Positions 31,311 to 39,712 of a DNA stretch of 64,000 nucleotides are shown in pieces (position 1 is the stretch's first letter; every line of letters starts with the position of its first letter). The notes under the pieces were generated by a model, which saw nothing but the letters and a program-made list of their open reading frames with translations, did not search any database and was not told the DNA's origin. The position numbers and the translations under genes are program-made. The DNA is from Nocardioides sp. NBC_00368 (lineage in GTDB: Bacteria > Actinomycetota > Actinomycetes > Propionibacteriales > Nocardioidaceae), in the NCBI RefSeq assembly GCF_036090055.1, contig NZ_CP107970.1:1242501-1306500 (forward strand). Direction: 5' to 3'.

Positions 31311-32633
31311 GTTCGGAGCACTGGCAGCAGCTCGGGACGTGATGGCGCTGAACAGCTCAGCACGGCTCGTTGCGGCCTCGGGAGGTGCGGCTGGCGTCGC
31401 GGGCGCAGGTCGAAGGCGCTCGCGGACTACGGTTGCGAGGTCGGTGCCGCGCTGGCCGGCAATGGGGGCGAAGCGTACGCGGACGGGTTTGACGAGCTCG
31501 GGGCTGGTCTCCTCGAGGCGCGGGACGTGAGCCCGGCGGAGGAGGGTCTTGTCAGCGATACCGGCCTCGATGATGTCGGCGAGGCGGGCGTCGATCTTCT
31601 CGAAGCGGCTGTCAAATGCCGTCCAGATCGGCGAGTCGCGCTCGGGCATCTCGGATCGGAGGTACTCGGGCAGTGCGTCGAGGCGGAGGCGGATGTTCGC
31701 CGCCTCTTCGGCGGCGTGGATGCCGTCGCCGACTCGGCCGGCGACGTTGCGCAGTTCGTTGAAGACGAGCTCGTGGGTCGTGGCTCGGCGGGTCCATCGA
31801 GTGGCGAGTGCGGGGGAGGGGGTGATGTCGGCGAGCGCGGCGCTGATGAGCCGCTGGGACTGAACGACCTTCTTGAGGTTGATCGGGCTGGGCAGGGCTT
31901 TGAGGCGTACGAGGAGGTTGTGCTCGGCTTGGAGGACCCCTAGAAGCCCTGGCTTGGCTGGGCCGCGGACGAGGCTCGCCGCGGGTCGCCAACCGCGTAT
32001 GTCGACGGTGTAATCGGGCGGGTCTAGGCTCGCTTCGAGTGCGGTAGCCATCGTGGCCCAGGCAAGGCGTCCCGGCGACGGGATGTGCTGCCAGCCGGGC
32101 GTGCTCATATAGCGCCGGTCGAGCATCAGCACCGCCTGGACGACCGCGGCGGCGTCCTTGAGCAAGGTCTGGCCCTGCTGGATGGAGAGAGCGCCGGACT
32201 CCAGGCCGGCGAAGAAGTCGTGCTCGCCGAGTGTCGCACCTTTCGCGACTTGGCGCCAGGACTCGACGAGCGGCAGGTCCTGTGGGGTGCTGAGCTCTTC
32301 GAGCGTTGGCAGGTCGGAGGTCGAGGCGCTGATGACCCGGCGAAGTTCGATTCGAAATCTGTCGTAGGGCCGCCTCGTTCGGGAGCCGCGGTCGTGGTCG
32401 AGGAACGGGTCGTCGGCTTCGGGGTCGCCGGCGATGGCCGCTTGGTGACACCATGTGAGAACGGTTTGCCGGAATCGACGGATCTGAGCCCCGGCGTCCC
32501 GGCGTTCGGCGTCGGTGGTCTCGACGGGCAGGGCGGGTACGCCGCTGCCGCCAAGTCTGAACTGCACGCGCTGCTGGCGTAGGAGGTTGGTCAGCCCGTC
32601 CCGGATGGCGGCGCCGCTCTCGGCGTACGTCAT
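31293..32633 (-). CDS. Conjugative-element protein of unknown function
   Basis: This 446-residue, mostly helical, soluble protein has no membrane segment and no motif I recognise. Several charged helices (RLRLDALPEYLRSEMPERDSPIW, FEKIDARLADIIEAGIADKTLL) suggest a structural or DNA-associated role. The ATG at 32633 overlaps the stop of the gene at 32630 (ATGA). It is the last gene of a leftward cluster containing an SSB-like protein, so DNA metabolism or transfer is plausible but unproven. Confidence 0.6.
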   Translation of the reverse strand: MTYAESGAAIRDGLTNLLRQQRVQFRLGGSGVPALPVETTDAERRDAGAQIRRFRQTVLTWCHQAAIAGDPEADDPFLDHDRGSRTRRPYDRFRIELRRVISASTSDLPTLEELSTPQDLPLVESWRQVAKGATLGEHDFFAGLESGALSIQQGQTLLKDAAAVVQAVLMLDRRYMSTPGWQHIPSPGRLAWATMATALEASLDPPDYTVDIRGWRPAASLVRGPAKPGLLGVLQAEHNLLVRLKALPSPINLKKVVQSQRLISAALADITPSPALATRWTRRATTHELVFNELRNVAGRVGDGIHAAEEAANIRLRLDALPEYLRSEMPERDSPIWTAFDSRFEKIDARLADIIEAGIADKTLLRRAHVPRLEETSPELVKPVRVRFAPIAGQRGTDLATVVRERLRPAPATPAAPPEAATSRAELFSAITSRAAASAPNSASIR

Positions 32634-32956
32634 GGTCGGTCGCCGCCCGGGTCGGTGGGCGTTGTTGCGGGATGTCCGCATGCATCATCGATCATCGCGA
32701 GGATGAGTTCGAGGTGTAGCGGATCGAATCCGAAGGGTACGAGGTCGAGCAGCGCCTTCTCGGTCAGCTCGTGGAGTAGGCGAGGCTCGATGAGCGGGAG
32801 GAGTTCGAGCGCCGGCACCTCGTCGCTGTGGATCGCGTCGAAGTAGAGCAGAACATCGTCGTACGCAGTGGTGGCAGCAAGCGTCGGGGCTTGGTCGGCG
32901 AGGGCGGCCAGGTACGAGCGCGTCTCGGCGAGAGCGATGGCGTGAGCGAGCAGCAT
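32630..32956 (-). CDS. Small acidic helical protein, unknown
   Basis: This 108-residue protein is predicted all-helical and acidic (LPLIEPRLLHELTEKALLDLVPFGFDPLHLELILAMIDDACG). No motif is recognised. It is coupled to the following gene by an ATGA overlap. The layout (small acidic protein before a large helical one) suggests a partner pair in the conjugative element; this is inference. Confidence 0.6.
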   Translation of the reverse strand: MLLAHAIALAETRSYLAALADQAPTLAATTAYDDVLLYFDAIHSDEVPALELLPLIEPRLLHELTEKALLDLVPFGFDPLHLELILAMIDDACGHPATTPTDPGGDRP

Positions 32957-33078
32957 TGGGGTGCCTCATGATTCATCGAAGCGGTCGCGCTGGTGACGAT
33001 CCGTTGTTTCGGTCTGCGCCGACTGCCTCAGTTGGATTGCGGTGGATAACGGCGCCGCGGAGCGGGTCGAGACCAGAT

Positions 33079-33663
33079 TCAGCCCCGCCGGGTGGCGATA
33101 TCGGCGGCGACGAACAGGCGGAAATCCTCGTCGCGGTTGGCGATCGGCGATTCCGGCGCAGGTGGGCGGGGCGATTCGCCTGGCCACACGGCGATCCGCG
33201 TCGGTCGGTCCCGGTCGAGTCGGGTGCCGCAGGTGGAGACCCAGTCGCGAAGCCGGTTGCGGGCTTCTGCGAACTCGCGATGCCATGCAACCGGCGCGGA
33301 GGCCGATGAGTTGGGGTCGTACGAGTTACGCCAGTGCGTGTGGAGTGCGGAGAGCTCCCAGACGAGTTCGTCGTGCCGGTGCCACAACGGCGGGAGGACG
33401 GTGGGCGGCAAGCCGTAGGTCGTCTTCAGGAACTTCACCCAGTTGTCCAGATCGCGCCACTCGGCTTCGGCTTCGTCGGGGCCGAGGGTGTTCCAGTTGA
33501 CCGGACGGATGACGTCGTCACGATCGTCAGGCGCAGTATCGAAGCCACTCTCGTCGACGGGGTCGAAGAGTTCCTCGTACTCGGCGCCCAACTCCCACTC
33601 AGAGTTCGACCTCGGAGTCCCAGGCCCGGACTGCGCGTCGGCGATCGAGCCGTTCTCGGACAC
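33079..33663 (-). CDS. DUF4913-like protein
   Basis: This 194-residue soluble protein has a core that reads LDNWVKFLKTTYGLPP, LPPLWHRHDELVWELSALHTHWRNSY and APVAWHREFAEARNRLRDWV. The W-H-H-E-L-x-A-L-x-x-x-W pattern resembles DUF4913, a family of actinobacterial mobile elements of unknown function. The acidic N-terminal third is disordered-looking. It lies 9 bp after the SSB-like gene, same strand. Family assignment is tentative. Confidence 0.6.
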   Translation of the reverse strand: MSENGSIADAQSGPGTPRSNSEWELGAEYEELFDPVDESGFDTAPDDRDDVIRPVNWNTLGPDEAEAEWRDLDNWVKFLKTTYGLPPTVLPPLWHRHDELVWELSALHTHWRNSYDPNSSASAPVAWHREFAEARNRLRDWVSTCGTRLDRDRPTRIAVWPGESPRPPAPESPIANRDEDFRLFVAADIATRRG

Positions 33664-33672
33664 GTCACTGCC

Positions 33673-34092
33673 TCAGACTGAGTGCAGAGTCGGTGATGGC
33701 GGCGTTGGACCGTCAGGCCGTGAGTCGAGCTCCGGCGCGCGCCGCTGCACTTCGTACTTGGTCTTCGCCGCGTCATGGCCCATCTGCTTGGCCACGAACT
33801 GCTCGTGCGTCTCTTCGAGCCCGTTGCGCTCGCGGGTGAACTCGTGCACGTAGCCCGACGCGACGATGTGGTCGCCCGGCCGGAATCGTTCATATGCCTT
33901 CTCGGCCTTGTTGCGAAACATGACCAGGTCGTGGAAGGTCGGATCGAGCTTGGTCCACGCACCGTCGGCCTCACGGCGGTAGTGGTCCACTCCGACACGG
34001 GCATAGAACCTGGCAATGCCGCTCTGGGTGAATGTCAGCTGTGGTGTCGTCGCGATGAACCCGGTCAAGCTCATCTGGGTGGGAATCGTCAT
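33673..34092 (-). CDS. Single-stranded DNA-binding (OB-fold) protein, element-encoded
   Basis: This 139-residue protein has an SSB-like OB fold: MSLTGFIATTPQLTFTQSGIARFYARVGVD, FHDLVMFRNKAEKAYERFRPGDHIVASGYVHEF. The order (first strand GFI/TxPxL, then GDxIxxxGxV) is that of SSB and PriB-type domains. The tail lacks the acidic DDDIPF tip of chromosomal SSB. Start 34092 places the first strand correctly; the longer frame upstream is antisense noise. It probably coats transferred or replicating single strands. Confidence 0.75.
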   Translation of the reverse strand: MTIPTQMSLTGFIATTPQLTFTQSGIARFYARVGVDHYRREADGAWTKLDPTFHDLVMFRNKAEKAYERFRPGDHIVASGYVHEFTRERNGLEETHEQFVAKQMGHDAAKTKYEVQRRAPELDSRPDGPTPPSPTLHSV

Positions 34093-34199
34093 CACCCTGC
34101 TCCTGTTCTCGGCCACCTCGGTGGTAGGCGCCGTTCGAGAACAAGGTGTGCGGTCGCCGCCGCCAACGACACCTCGGTCGCTGGAGCAGGTCGACGAGG

Positions 34200-35003
34200 C
34201 TATTCGTGTCCCGGTGAGTGCATGCCTTCGACAGTCACGATCGGATGGCCGTCGGCGTGCAGGTCTCTGTACTGGTCGGGAGGCAAGCCCTTCCTGCTCG
34301 ACCACCCGTCCGCGTAATCCAACACCTCCCTGGTAGCGCGTTGCATCGCGGCCAGCAGCTCCCGCCAAAGCCGCTCCGGCACTACCCCGGGCCTCAGGGG
34401 CAGACCACCCGTCAGCACGTCGTCTCGGACTTGCCAGGCCGCACCCATGTGGGATCGAGAAAGGTGCACCCACCCCGACGCCTTGTCGTAGACATCTTTG
34501 GTCCACGGATGGAACGGCTGCGCCAGATCCTTGAGCCGACCATCGGACAGCTTCCTGCCGTCTACATCCTTCATCTGGCGGAATTCGACGCCGGCCATGA
34601 CGTCCCTCACCACGTCGTCGACGCTCGGCGCCCGACACACATAACTCAGCCGGAACAACGAGTCGATCTGAACGCGGAGCAGTGGCGCCGCAGCATGCAG
34701 GTTGTGGTGGTCGACGGCGTCAATGAAAGCGTCTACCAGCCCATAGCTCCGTTGGAGCACGGCCATCATGAAGAGGTCCGGAAGGTAAAGCTCGCCGCCG
34801 CCCACGGTGAGCATCAGCTGTCCAACGTCGAGATGATGGATCCGGAGTCGGTCGAGATCAGTTCGAACATCCTGAAGTCCAGGGAACCGGTGTGCCGCGG
34901 AATCCGGCTGGACCGGACGCGGCTCTCTCGGAAGTCGTGACGACCCGGGTTCGCCGTGGACGGTCATGGGCGGAACGCTACGCGCTGCATCATGTGCCGT
35001 CAT
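34200..35003 (-). CDS. Helical protein of unknown function (HEPN/DUF5677-like layout)
   Basis: This protein of about 267 residues is largely helical. The segment YLPDLFMMAVLQRSYGLVDAFIDAV, followed by LHAAAPLLRVQIDSLFRLSYV and SGWVHLSRSHMG, resembles the arrangement in DUF5677/HEPN-type proteins (a conserved R-x-x-x-D and a late His). That would fit a defence or RNA-acting role, but no match can be confirmed by eye. Start is uncertain (35003 or 34967). It is a possible cargo gene between the SSB-like gene and the coupling protein cluster. Confidence 0.55.
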   Translation of the reverse strand: MTAHDAARSVPPMTVHGEPGSSRLPREPRPVQPDSAAHRFPGLQDVRTDLDRLRIHHLDVGQLMLTVGGGELYLPDLFMMAVLQRSYGLVDAFIDAVDHHNLHAAAPLLRVQIDSLFRLSYVCRAPSVDDVVRDVMAGVEFRQMKDVDGRKLSDGRLKDLAQPFHPWTKDVYDKASGWVHLSRSHMGAAWQVRDDVLTGGLPLRPGVVPERLWRELLAAMQRATREVLDYADGWSSRKGLPPDQYRDLHADGHPIVTVEGMHSPGHE

Positions 35004-35171
35004 TCAGATTTCCGAGCACCGTGCCGCCTGAGAGCGTGCAGCGCAACGTTGCGTGTGCCCCAACGCTGACTGCTTCTTGACTGGGGTCGGCGCCGTGGGC
35101 TGATCGAACATGCGTGCGATGTATCGTGGTCGCCGAGGGTCGGTCGTTTGTTTGTAATGGGAGGTCGACCC

Positions 35172-35453
35172 GTGCCGCGTACGCCGCCGTTCTTCGTCTG
35201 GGTGGATATGACGGGAGAGTTCGGGTTACGCAGTGCGCCGGGGTTGCTGCTGGGCTGGCGACGGACTCCCGAGTCGAAGTTGAGCGCCCGTAAGGATTCG
35301 GCGTGGCAGTGCCTGGTGATCCACGCCAGCGAGCCGGCGCCGTATTCGCCGGAGAGCATGAATGTCTATCAGTCGTGGATGAATCCTGCTCATGTGCGTC
35401 CGATCGAGGTGGAGAAGCCAACACCGCGCAAGTGGAAGACGAAGTCATGGTGA
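35172..35453 (+). CDS. Conserved small protein of unknown function
   Basis: This 93-residue protein reads VPRTPPFFVWVDMTGEFGLRS and then WQCLVIHASEPAPYSPESMNVYQSW, looking like a compact beta-rich domain. GTG 35172 has GGGAGG 7 bp upstream; an ATG at 35157 contains that site and is less likely. It is on the opposite strand to the coupling protein and ends exactly where that gene ends (35453/35454), so the two are tail-to-tail without spacer. No family is recognised. Confidence 0.5.
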   Translation: MPRTPPFFVWVDMTGEFGLRSAPGLLLGWRRTPESKLSARKDSAWQCLVIHASEPAPYSPESMNVYQSWMNPAHVRPIEVEKPTPRKWKTKSW

Positions 35454-37226
35454 CTACTCCTGGTCGCCTCGTCGGAGTGCGCTCTCGACAGCGGATCGCC
35501 CGCGGCGGAGGGCAGTGGCGTCATCGCGAGCGGTCCACGGACGTAGATCGGTCACGATGGGTGGTGTTGCGCGGGGAAGGACGAGGCCCGTCCCGAACGG
35601 AAGGGTGCGGACGGCGTCAGGAGGCATGATCGGTACGCGGTGGGTTGAACGCTGAAGGCTGCGGGAGCCGTAGTCGCCGACAATGTGGGTGTCGTGGCGT
35701 TCCTCGCGCTCGCCGATGAGGGTAGAGAGGTCTTGGAGGTCGCGGGCGGCGGCCGTGCCACCGAGGATGATCTTGACGATGGCGGCGTCCCAGATTGCTC
35801 CAGCGGCGTGTTCGCCCCACTTGTCACGTGCTTGGGAGAGCGACTGGAGTACGGGCATGGTGGTGATCCCCGTGCCTCCTCCTTCTGCCATCAGGGTTGG
35901 CAGCGAGGGGAGCGGGGCGAGGTTGCCGATCTCGTCCAGCGCTAGCAGGAGCGGGGGGTCGAGTCGGGCGCCGGGAGCTCGGGCGGCGAGGTGGCGCGCG
36001 GTCTCGACGAGGTCTTCGACGAAGGCCGCTACGAGTGGCCAGGCGGCGCCGCTTCCTGCACCAGTGGCGAGGAGGTAGAGGGTGCCGTTGTCGCTGAGGA
36101 AGTCGATGGGATCGAAGTGCTCGCCGTCGGCTGGGCTGACGGCGTCGACGACGCGTGGGTCGGCGAGACATGAGAGCGCGAGGGACACTCCCATCCAGAT
36201 CGAGTCTCGGGTACGCGGGTCGGCGTGGATCATTGATTCCAGGGAGTCGGCCCAGCCCTCGGCAGCACCGGGTGCGCTGGCAAGGATGTTCACTGCGTCG
36301 GATGCCAGCGAGGGGTTGAGCGTCCATGCGTAGAGCTCTCGTGGCGTACGCCGGTCGAGTGCTGCTGCATGGAGCAGGGTCTGAAGTGCGGTGCGGGTCT
36401 TGCCCTCCCAGAAGCCACCGCCTTCGACGCCGCCCGCGGACAGTCCCGTAGCGGACGCGAGGCCGGTCGCGCGGATCATCGCAACGAGCGGGTCCTCGCA
36501 ACCGCGGACGGGTGACCATCGGAGACCGGCGGGTACGCCCTGTGCGAGACGTTGCGGATCAAAGACCGCCACGGGCCCCTGGCGTTGGCGCCAGGTGATC
36601 GTCGCGGCCAGGTTGTCAGGCCGGGTGGACGTGGCGATCACCGGACCTGGCGCGTCGAGGATCGCGTTGATAACGACGTGGAGGCCCTTGCCTGAACGCG
36701 GCGGGCCGAGCACGAGGGTCGAGTCCTCGACGGACGTCCAGACCTCGCGACCGTGAGCGCGGCCAACCAAGTAGCCCACCTCGCACGGCCGAGGTTGTGT
36801 CAGTGACGGGCGGAGAGTGTTGGCTCGCTTGAGCAGCGCGCGCCTCGACGCCGTGGCGGCGACGTCGTGTGCGGTTGCCGTGCCGGGGCGCCGGCGCGGG
36901 TTGCGTGCGACGTCCTGCTGGTGCCGGCTCATGACCTGCCAGACCCACCAGCTCACGCCAGCGACGGCCAGGAGCAGCAGGACGACCGCGCTCCAATAGG
37001 CGACAGTGGAGAGACCGGGCACGCCGAAAGCGTGGCCAGGGGCAAAAGGATGTGCCAGCACCTGGACCACCTGGGCGGGACCTCCTCGAGGACCCGGCAG
37101 TGATTGAACCCATGCGGTGATGACGCCCGCGATCCCGAGAAGCCCCATGAGTCCAGTCAGAGCAAGGACAAGTCCTAGGACGAGGTTGACGAGCTGATCA
37201 TCGACCGGGCGACTGTTGGCGTTCAA
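35454..37226 (-). CDS. Type IV coupling protein (VirD4/TraD-like ATPase)
   Basis: This 590-residue protein has two N-terminal membrane helices (LVNLVLGLVLALTGLMGLLGIAGVITAWV; TVAYWSAVVLLLLAVAGVSWWVW). A hexameric ATPase domain follows with Walker A LGPPRSGKG, a conserved ATSTRPDN after the second strand, and Walker B LLLALDEIGNLAPLPSL. T4CPs recruit the relaxase-DNA complex to the secretion channel. The start is TTG 37226, overlapping the upstream stop (TTGA). ATG upstream in the long frame would run through the previous gene. It is the clearest conjugation marker in the window. Confidence 0.92.
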   Translation of the reverse strand: MNANSRPVDDQLVNLVLGLVLALTGLMGLLGIAGVITAWVQSLPGPRGGPAQVVQVLAHPFAPGHAFGVPGLSTVAYWSAVVLLLLAVAGVSWWVWQVMSRHQQDVARNPRRRPGTATAHDVAATASRRALLKRANTLRPSLTQPRPCEVGYLVGRAHGREVWTSVEDSTLVLGPPRSGKGLHVVINAILDAPGPVIATSTRPDNLAATITWRQRQGPVAVFDPQRLAQGVPAGLRWSPVRGCEDPLVAMIRATGLASATGLSAGGVEGGGFWEGKTRTALQTLLHAAALDRRTPRELYAWTLNPSLASDAVNILASAPGAAEGWADSLESMIHADPRTRDSIWMGVSLALSCLADPRVVDAVSPADGEHFDPIDFLSDNGTLYLLATGAGSGAAWPLVAAFVEDLVETARHLAARAPGARLDPPLLLALDEIGNLAPLPSLPTLMAEGGGTGITTMPVLQSLSQARDKWGEHAAGAIWDAAIVKIILGGTAAARDLQDLSTLIGEREERHDTHIVGDYGSRSLQRSTHRVPIMPPDAVRTLPFGTGLVLPRATPPIVTDLRPWTARDDATALRRGRSAVESALRRGDQE

Positions 37227-37747
37227 CGCGGCTCGATGAGGTTGTAGGTGCCGGACCCGCGGCCAAGCAGAACGATGTCCCCCCGCACACTCTGCAGCAG
37301 TGCGGGCGGCATGTTCAGGCTGGCATAGCCCTGGCTGTCGGCTTGCACTGCGTGAACGATCACGGCCACGTCGACCCATTCACCGGGGACGTACCCGCCT
37401 TCGACGAACTCGGACATTCCGTCGTTCTTGCCGCGAGGATTGGAGGCGACTGGGATCGCCGATGCGAAGTCGGGCGGTGTGGCGATGTCGGTGTAGACCT
37501 TGCCGTCGGCCTCGGTCACCTGGACATGGACGGGTCCATGCTCGACCGCGACCAGGTCGACGAGCCGGGGGACGGCGTCGCGGCCGAGCTCGGTCCAGTG
37601 CTCGGGGAGCCTGTAGGGCGTGCCGTCGAGCGTGACGACAAGGTCGTCGTCATCGAATACGCGGATCTTGAGGCGGGGGAGGACCGGCGGGACCCGACGC
37701 GGACGGTTGGCGTGGCTCTTGCGGTTCTTGTTGCGCTTGGCACTCAT
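37223..37747 (-). CDS. Conjugative-element protein of unknown function
   Basis: This 174-residue protein has a basic N-terminus (SAKRNKNRKSHANRPRR) and a mixed alpha/beta body (LKIRVFDDDDLVVTLDGTPYRLPEHWTELG; VAVIVHAVQADSQGYASLNMPPALLQ). No motif is recognised. It overlaps both neighbours by 4 bp, between the ArdC-like gene and the coupling protein, so it is firmly part of the transfer operon. Confidence 0.65.
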   Translation of the reverse strand: MSAKRNKNRKSHANRPRRVPPVLPRLKIRVFDDDDLVVTLDGTPYRLPEHWTELGRDAVPRLVDLVAVEHGPVHVQVTEADGKVYTDIATPPDFASAIPVASNPRGKNDGMSEFVEGGYVPGEWVDVAVIVHAVQADSQGYASLNMPPALLQSVRGDIVLLGRGSGTYNLIEPR

Positions 37748-38811
37748 AGTCCGATCGCCTCGCTCGGCCCAGTCGACGTCAGCGGTCGGATGGTGTCGGT
37801 GGAGCGGGTCGGTTCAGGGCGCGTGCGATCCAGTCCTGGTGGAGCGCCGTCGTTGATCTTCGGAGTGTCGAGCTTGTCGAGGATGGTGGTTGCGATTCGA
37901 CGTACCCGCTCAGCGGTGGCTTGGACGACCTCGACCGGTGACTGGCCTGATACGCGGTCGGCCCAGGTCGCGACGTACGGGATCGTGTAGTCGGATGTGT
38001 CCATGCCGTGCGCGGCGCCGATCATCAGCGCGACGCTCTCGGCCTCTACCTCCGCGATCCCACGGTGCATCGGCCCGTCGACGTTCTGGACGCCCTGGAT
38101 GACGTGCGCAAGTTCGTGGGCAGCCGTCTTGACCATGGCTGCTTCGTCCATGTCGACGCGTACGGAGACCTCCCGGTTCAGGTGGTCGGTGATCCCGTTG
38201 GCCCCTCCGATCGCGGCCCTGTTCGAGACCAGGCGGAGCCCGTAGCCGCGCTCGGTGATCTGGTCGGCCAGCCCGTCCCAAAGTCCGTCGGGCGCCTCGC
38301 CTGCGAGGACCTTGGGCTGCGGCACCTCGGGTAAAGGATCGCCAGCGGTCATTGAGACATCGAAGACGTGGGCCAGTTTCACTCCAACGATCTTGGACCT
38401 CACGGCCTCGCCAGGACGGGGGTGCTCGCCTCGGGTCAGTCGGCGCCACGAGCCCGCGTCTGTCGGGGTGGTCGACGCGAACCGCCCTGTCACTGGCGCG
38501 AATATCTGATAGGAGTGCGATCCCTTGATGACCGACCGCCCGAGGCTCTGCCACTGACGGAACCCGGCAACGTACGTCGGGAATGGGTGGGGCACCATGC
38601 CGAGGTTGTACGCCTCCAGGTGCTGGACCTCGATGAGTCTGGAGTTGCGGAAGCTGCGGCTGCGGAATCGTGCGCCGAACTCCATCGCCCTGCGCCAGTC
38701 GTCGCCGGTGACCAGCCCCTCAACGGCGGCGGTGAGTCGCTCATGGAGAGCATCAAGCTTCGCCGAGCGCTCGGCCGTCCTCTGCTCGTTGGTCCGGTTG
38801 TCGTTGGGCAT
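37744..38811 (-). CDS. ArdC-like antirestriction / zincin protein
   Basis: This 355-residue protein has an ArdC-type N-terminal domain (single-stranded DNA-binding, residues about 20-150: FRSRSFRNSRLIEVQ, YVAGFRQWQSLGRSVIKGSHSYQIFAPV) and a metallopeptidase domain with TAAHELAHVIQGV (HExxH) and AEVEAESVALMIG. ArdC proteins shield incoming single-stranded DNA from host restriction during conjugation. The start at 38811 has AGGAGG at ideal spacing, so a 59-bp overlap with the preceding PQ-loop gene appears real. Confidence 0.85.
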   Translation of the reverse strand: MPNDNRTNEQRTAERSAKLDALHERLTAAVEGLVTGDDWRRAMEFGARFRSRSFRNSRLIEVQHLEAYNLGMVPHPFPTYVAGFRQWQSLGRSVIKGSHSYQIFAPVTGRFASTTPTDAGSWRRLTRGEHPRPGEAVRSKIVGVKLAHVFDVSMTAGDPLPEVPQPKVLAGEAPDGLWDGLADQITERGYGLRLVSNRAAIGGANGITDHLNREVSVRVDMDEAAMVKTAAHELAHVIQGVQNVDGPMHRGIAEVEAESVALMIGAAHGMDTSDYTIPYVATWADRVSGQSPVEVVQATAERVRRIATTILDKLDTPKINDGAPPGLDRTRPEPTRSTDTIRPLTSTGPSEAIGL

Positions 38812-39118
38812 GTCGAACCTCCTGTCGATCTGACTGGGAGGTGTGCCCGCTGCGGCGTGCTCGCAGGAGCCACAGAACGCCGAGCGCCAGGGGCGCGTTG
38901 CAGGCGGATGGAATGGCCGTCCAGTATGCGGCAGTACCGATGCCGTACCCAGCCCAGGCGAGCGCGTTGACGAGCACCAGAACCATTCCGATCCTGGAGC
39001 TCCCTGTCAGCGCTTCTGGCTGTCTGCGGAACCGCCATGTACGCGTCGCCTGCGGGATGAACATCACCAAGGAGACGACCGAGCCGATGACGCCGAACGC
39101 CTCGACGACGGCGGTCAC
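38753..39118 (-). CDS. SemiSWEET-like PQ-loop membrane protein
   Basis: This 121-residue protein has a three-helix SemiSWEET/PQ-loop unit: IGSVVSLVMFIPQATRTWRF (PQ motif), then IGMVLVLVNALAWAGYGIGTAA with the conserved W-x-x-YG, then the AIPSACNAPLALGVLWLL helix with the conserved P and N. SemiSWEETs are dimeric sugar (sucrose/glucose) uniporters. The GTG at 39118 overlaps the upstream stop by 4 bp, so it is part of the conjugative operon, where such a gene is unexpected. The C-terminal 35 residues are hydrophilic and may be translated only as overlap. Confidence 0.75.
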   Translation of the reverse strand: MTAVVEAFGVIGSVVSLVMFIPQATRTWRFRRQPEALTGSSRIGMVLVLVNALAWAGYGIGTAAYWTAIPSACNAPLALGVLWLLRARRSGHTSQSDRQEVRHAQRQPDQRAEDGRALGEA

Positions 39119-39387
39119 CTCGACGGCCTGCGGCCGGGGCGTACGTGACCTCCGTCGAGGTCCCGAAGCATCCCGTCAATGCCGATCGTCACCGCGATGC
39201 CATGGCGGTGATCGCCGTGGCACTCGAGCAGCGAGCCGTATCCAGGAGGCTCCGTGACGAACACCTTGTGAGGTACCGGGCACTGACACGTGCATACCGG
39301 AGCCTCCTTCGGTCGGCGGTGCCGCCACGGGCGTGCCAGCTTGAGCATGATGCTGTCCATGGCGTGGCGAAGCGTGTGGGCATCCAA
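39115..39387 (-). CDS. Small Cys-containing protein, unknown
   Basis: This 90-residue protein reads from TTG 39387, which has GAGGAGG 5 bp upstream. It contains VCTCQCPVPHKVF, a CxCxC-P-x-P-H cluster that could bind a metal, then GYGSLLECHGDHRHGIAVTIG. It heads the leftward unit leading to the PQ-loop and ArdC-like genes. A start at 39486 (ATG) would add 33 residues without a good ribosome site. No family is recognised. Confidence 0.6.
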   Translation of the reverse strand: MDAHTLRHAMDSIMLKLARPWRHRRPKEAPVCTCQCPVPHKVFVTEPPGYGSLLECHGDHRHGIAVTIGIDGMLRDLDGGHVRPGRRPSR

Positions 39388-39712
39388 GGCGACCTCCTCG
39401 TGGGTACTGGAAGGTGCGCGCCTGGCCCCTGGGCATTCAGCAATGCACGGCGCGAAGGGCATTTTGGCTTTCCGCTCGGTGCTCATTCCGAGATCGATCG
39501 GTGAAACCGACTGCGAGGCGACTTCAACGTTGGTCCGCAGCAATGAACGTGAATCCGGGGTCGACGCCCGAACTTGTTGCGCAGCGCCTGGACCTGCACG
39601 ATGCTCCCTCCGCGAATGGCCTGGCCTGCGAATCTGACCCATGTCGCGGAAGACGCACGTAGCGTGACCTTGCACGAGTCGGCGGGTTGAAGGATTCGCA
39701 CGAAGGGGTCAG
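39388..39712. other. 325-bp divergent intergenic region
   Basis: It separates the leftward unit from the rightward TrbL-like gene and must carry both promoters. I see no clear dyad. Short frames on both strands lack ribosome sites. AAGGGG precedes the GTG at 39713. Confidence 0.5.
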
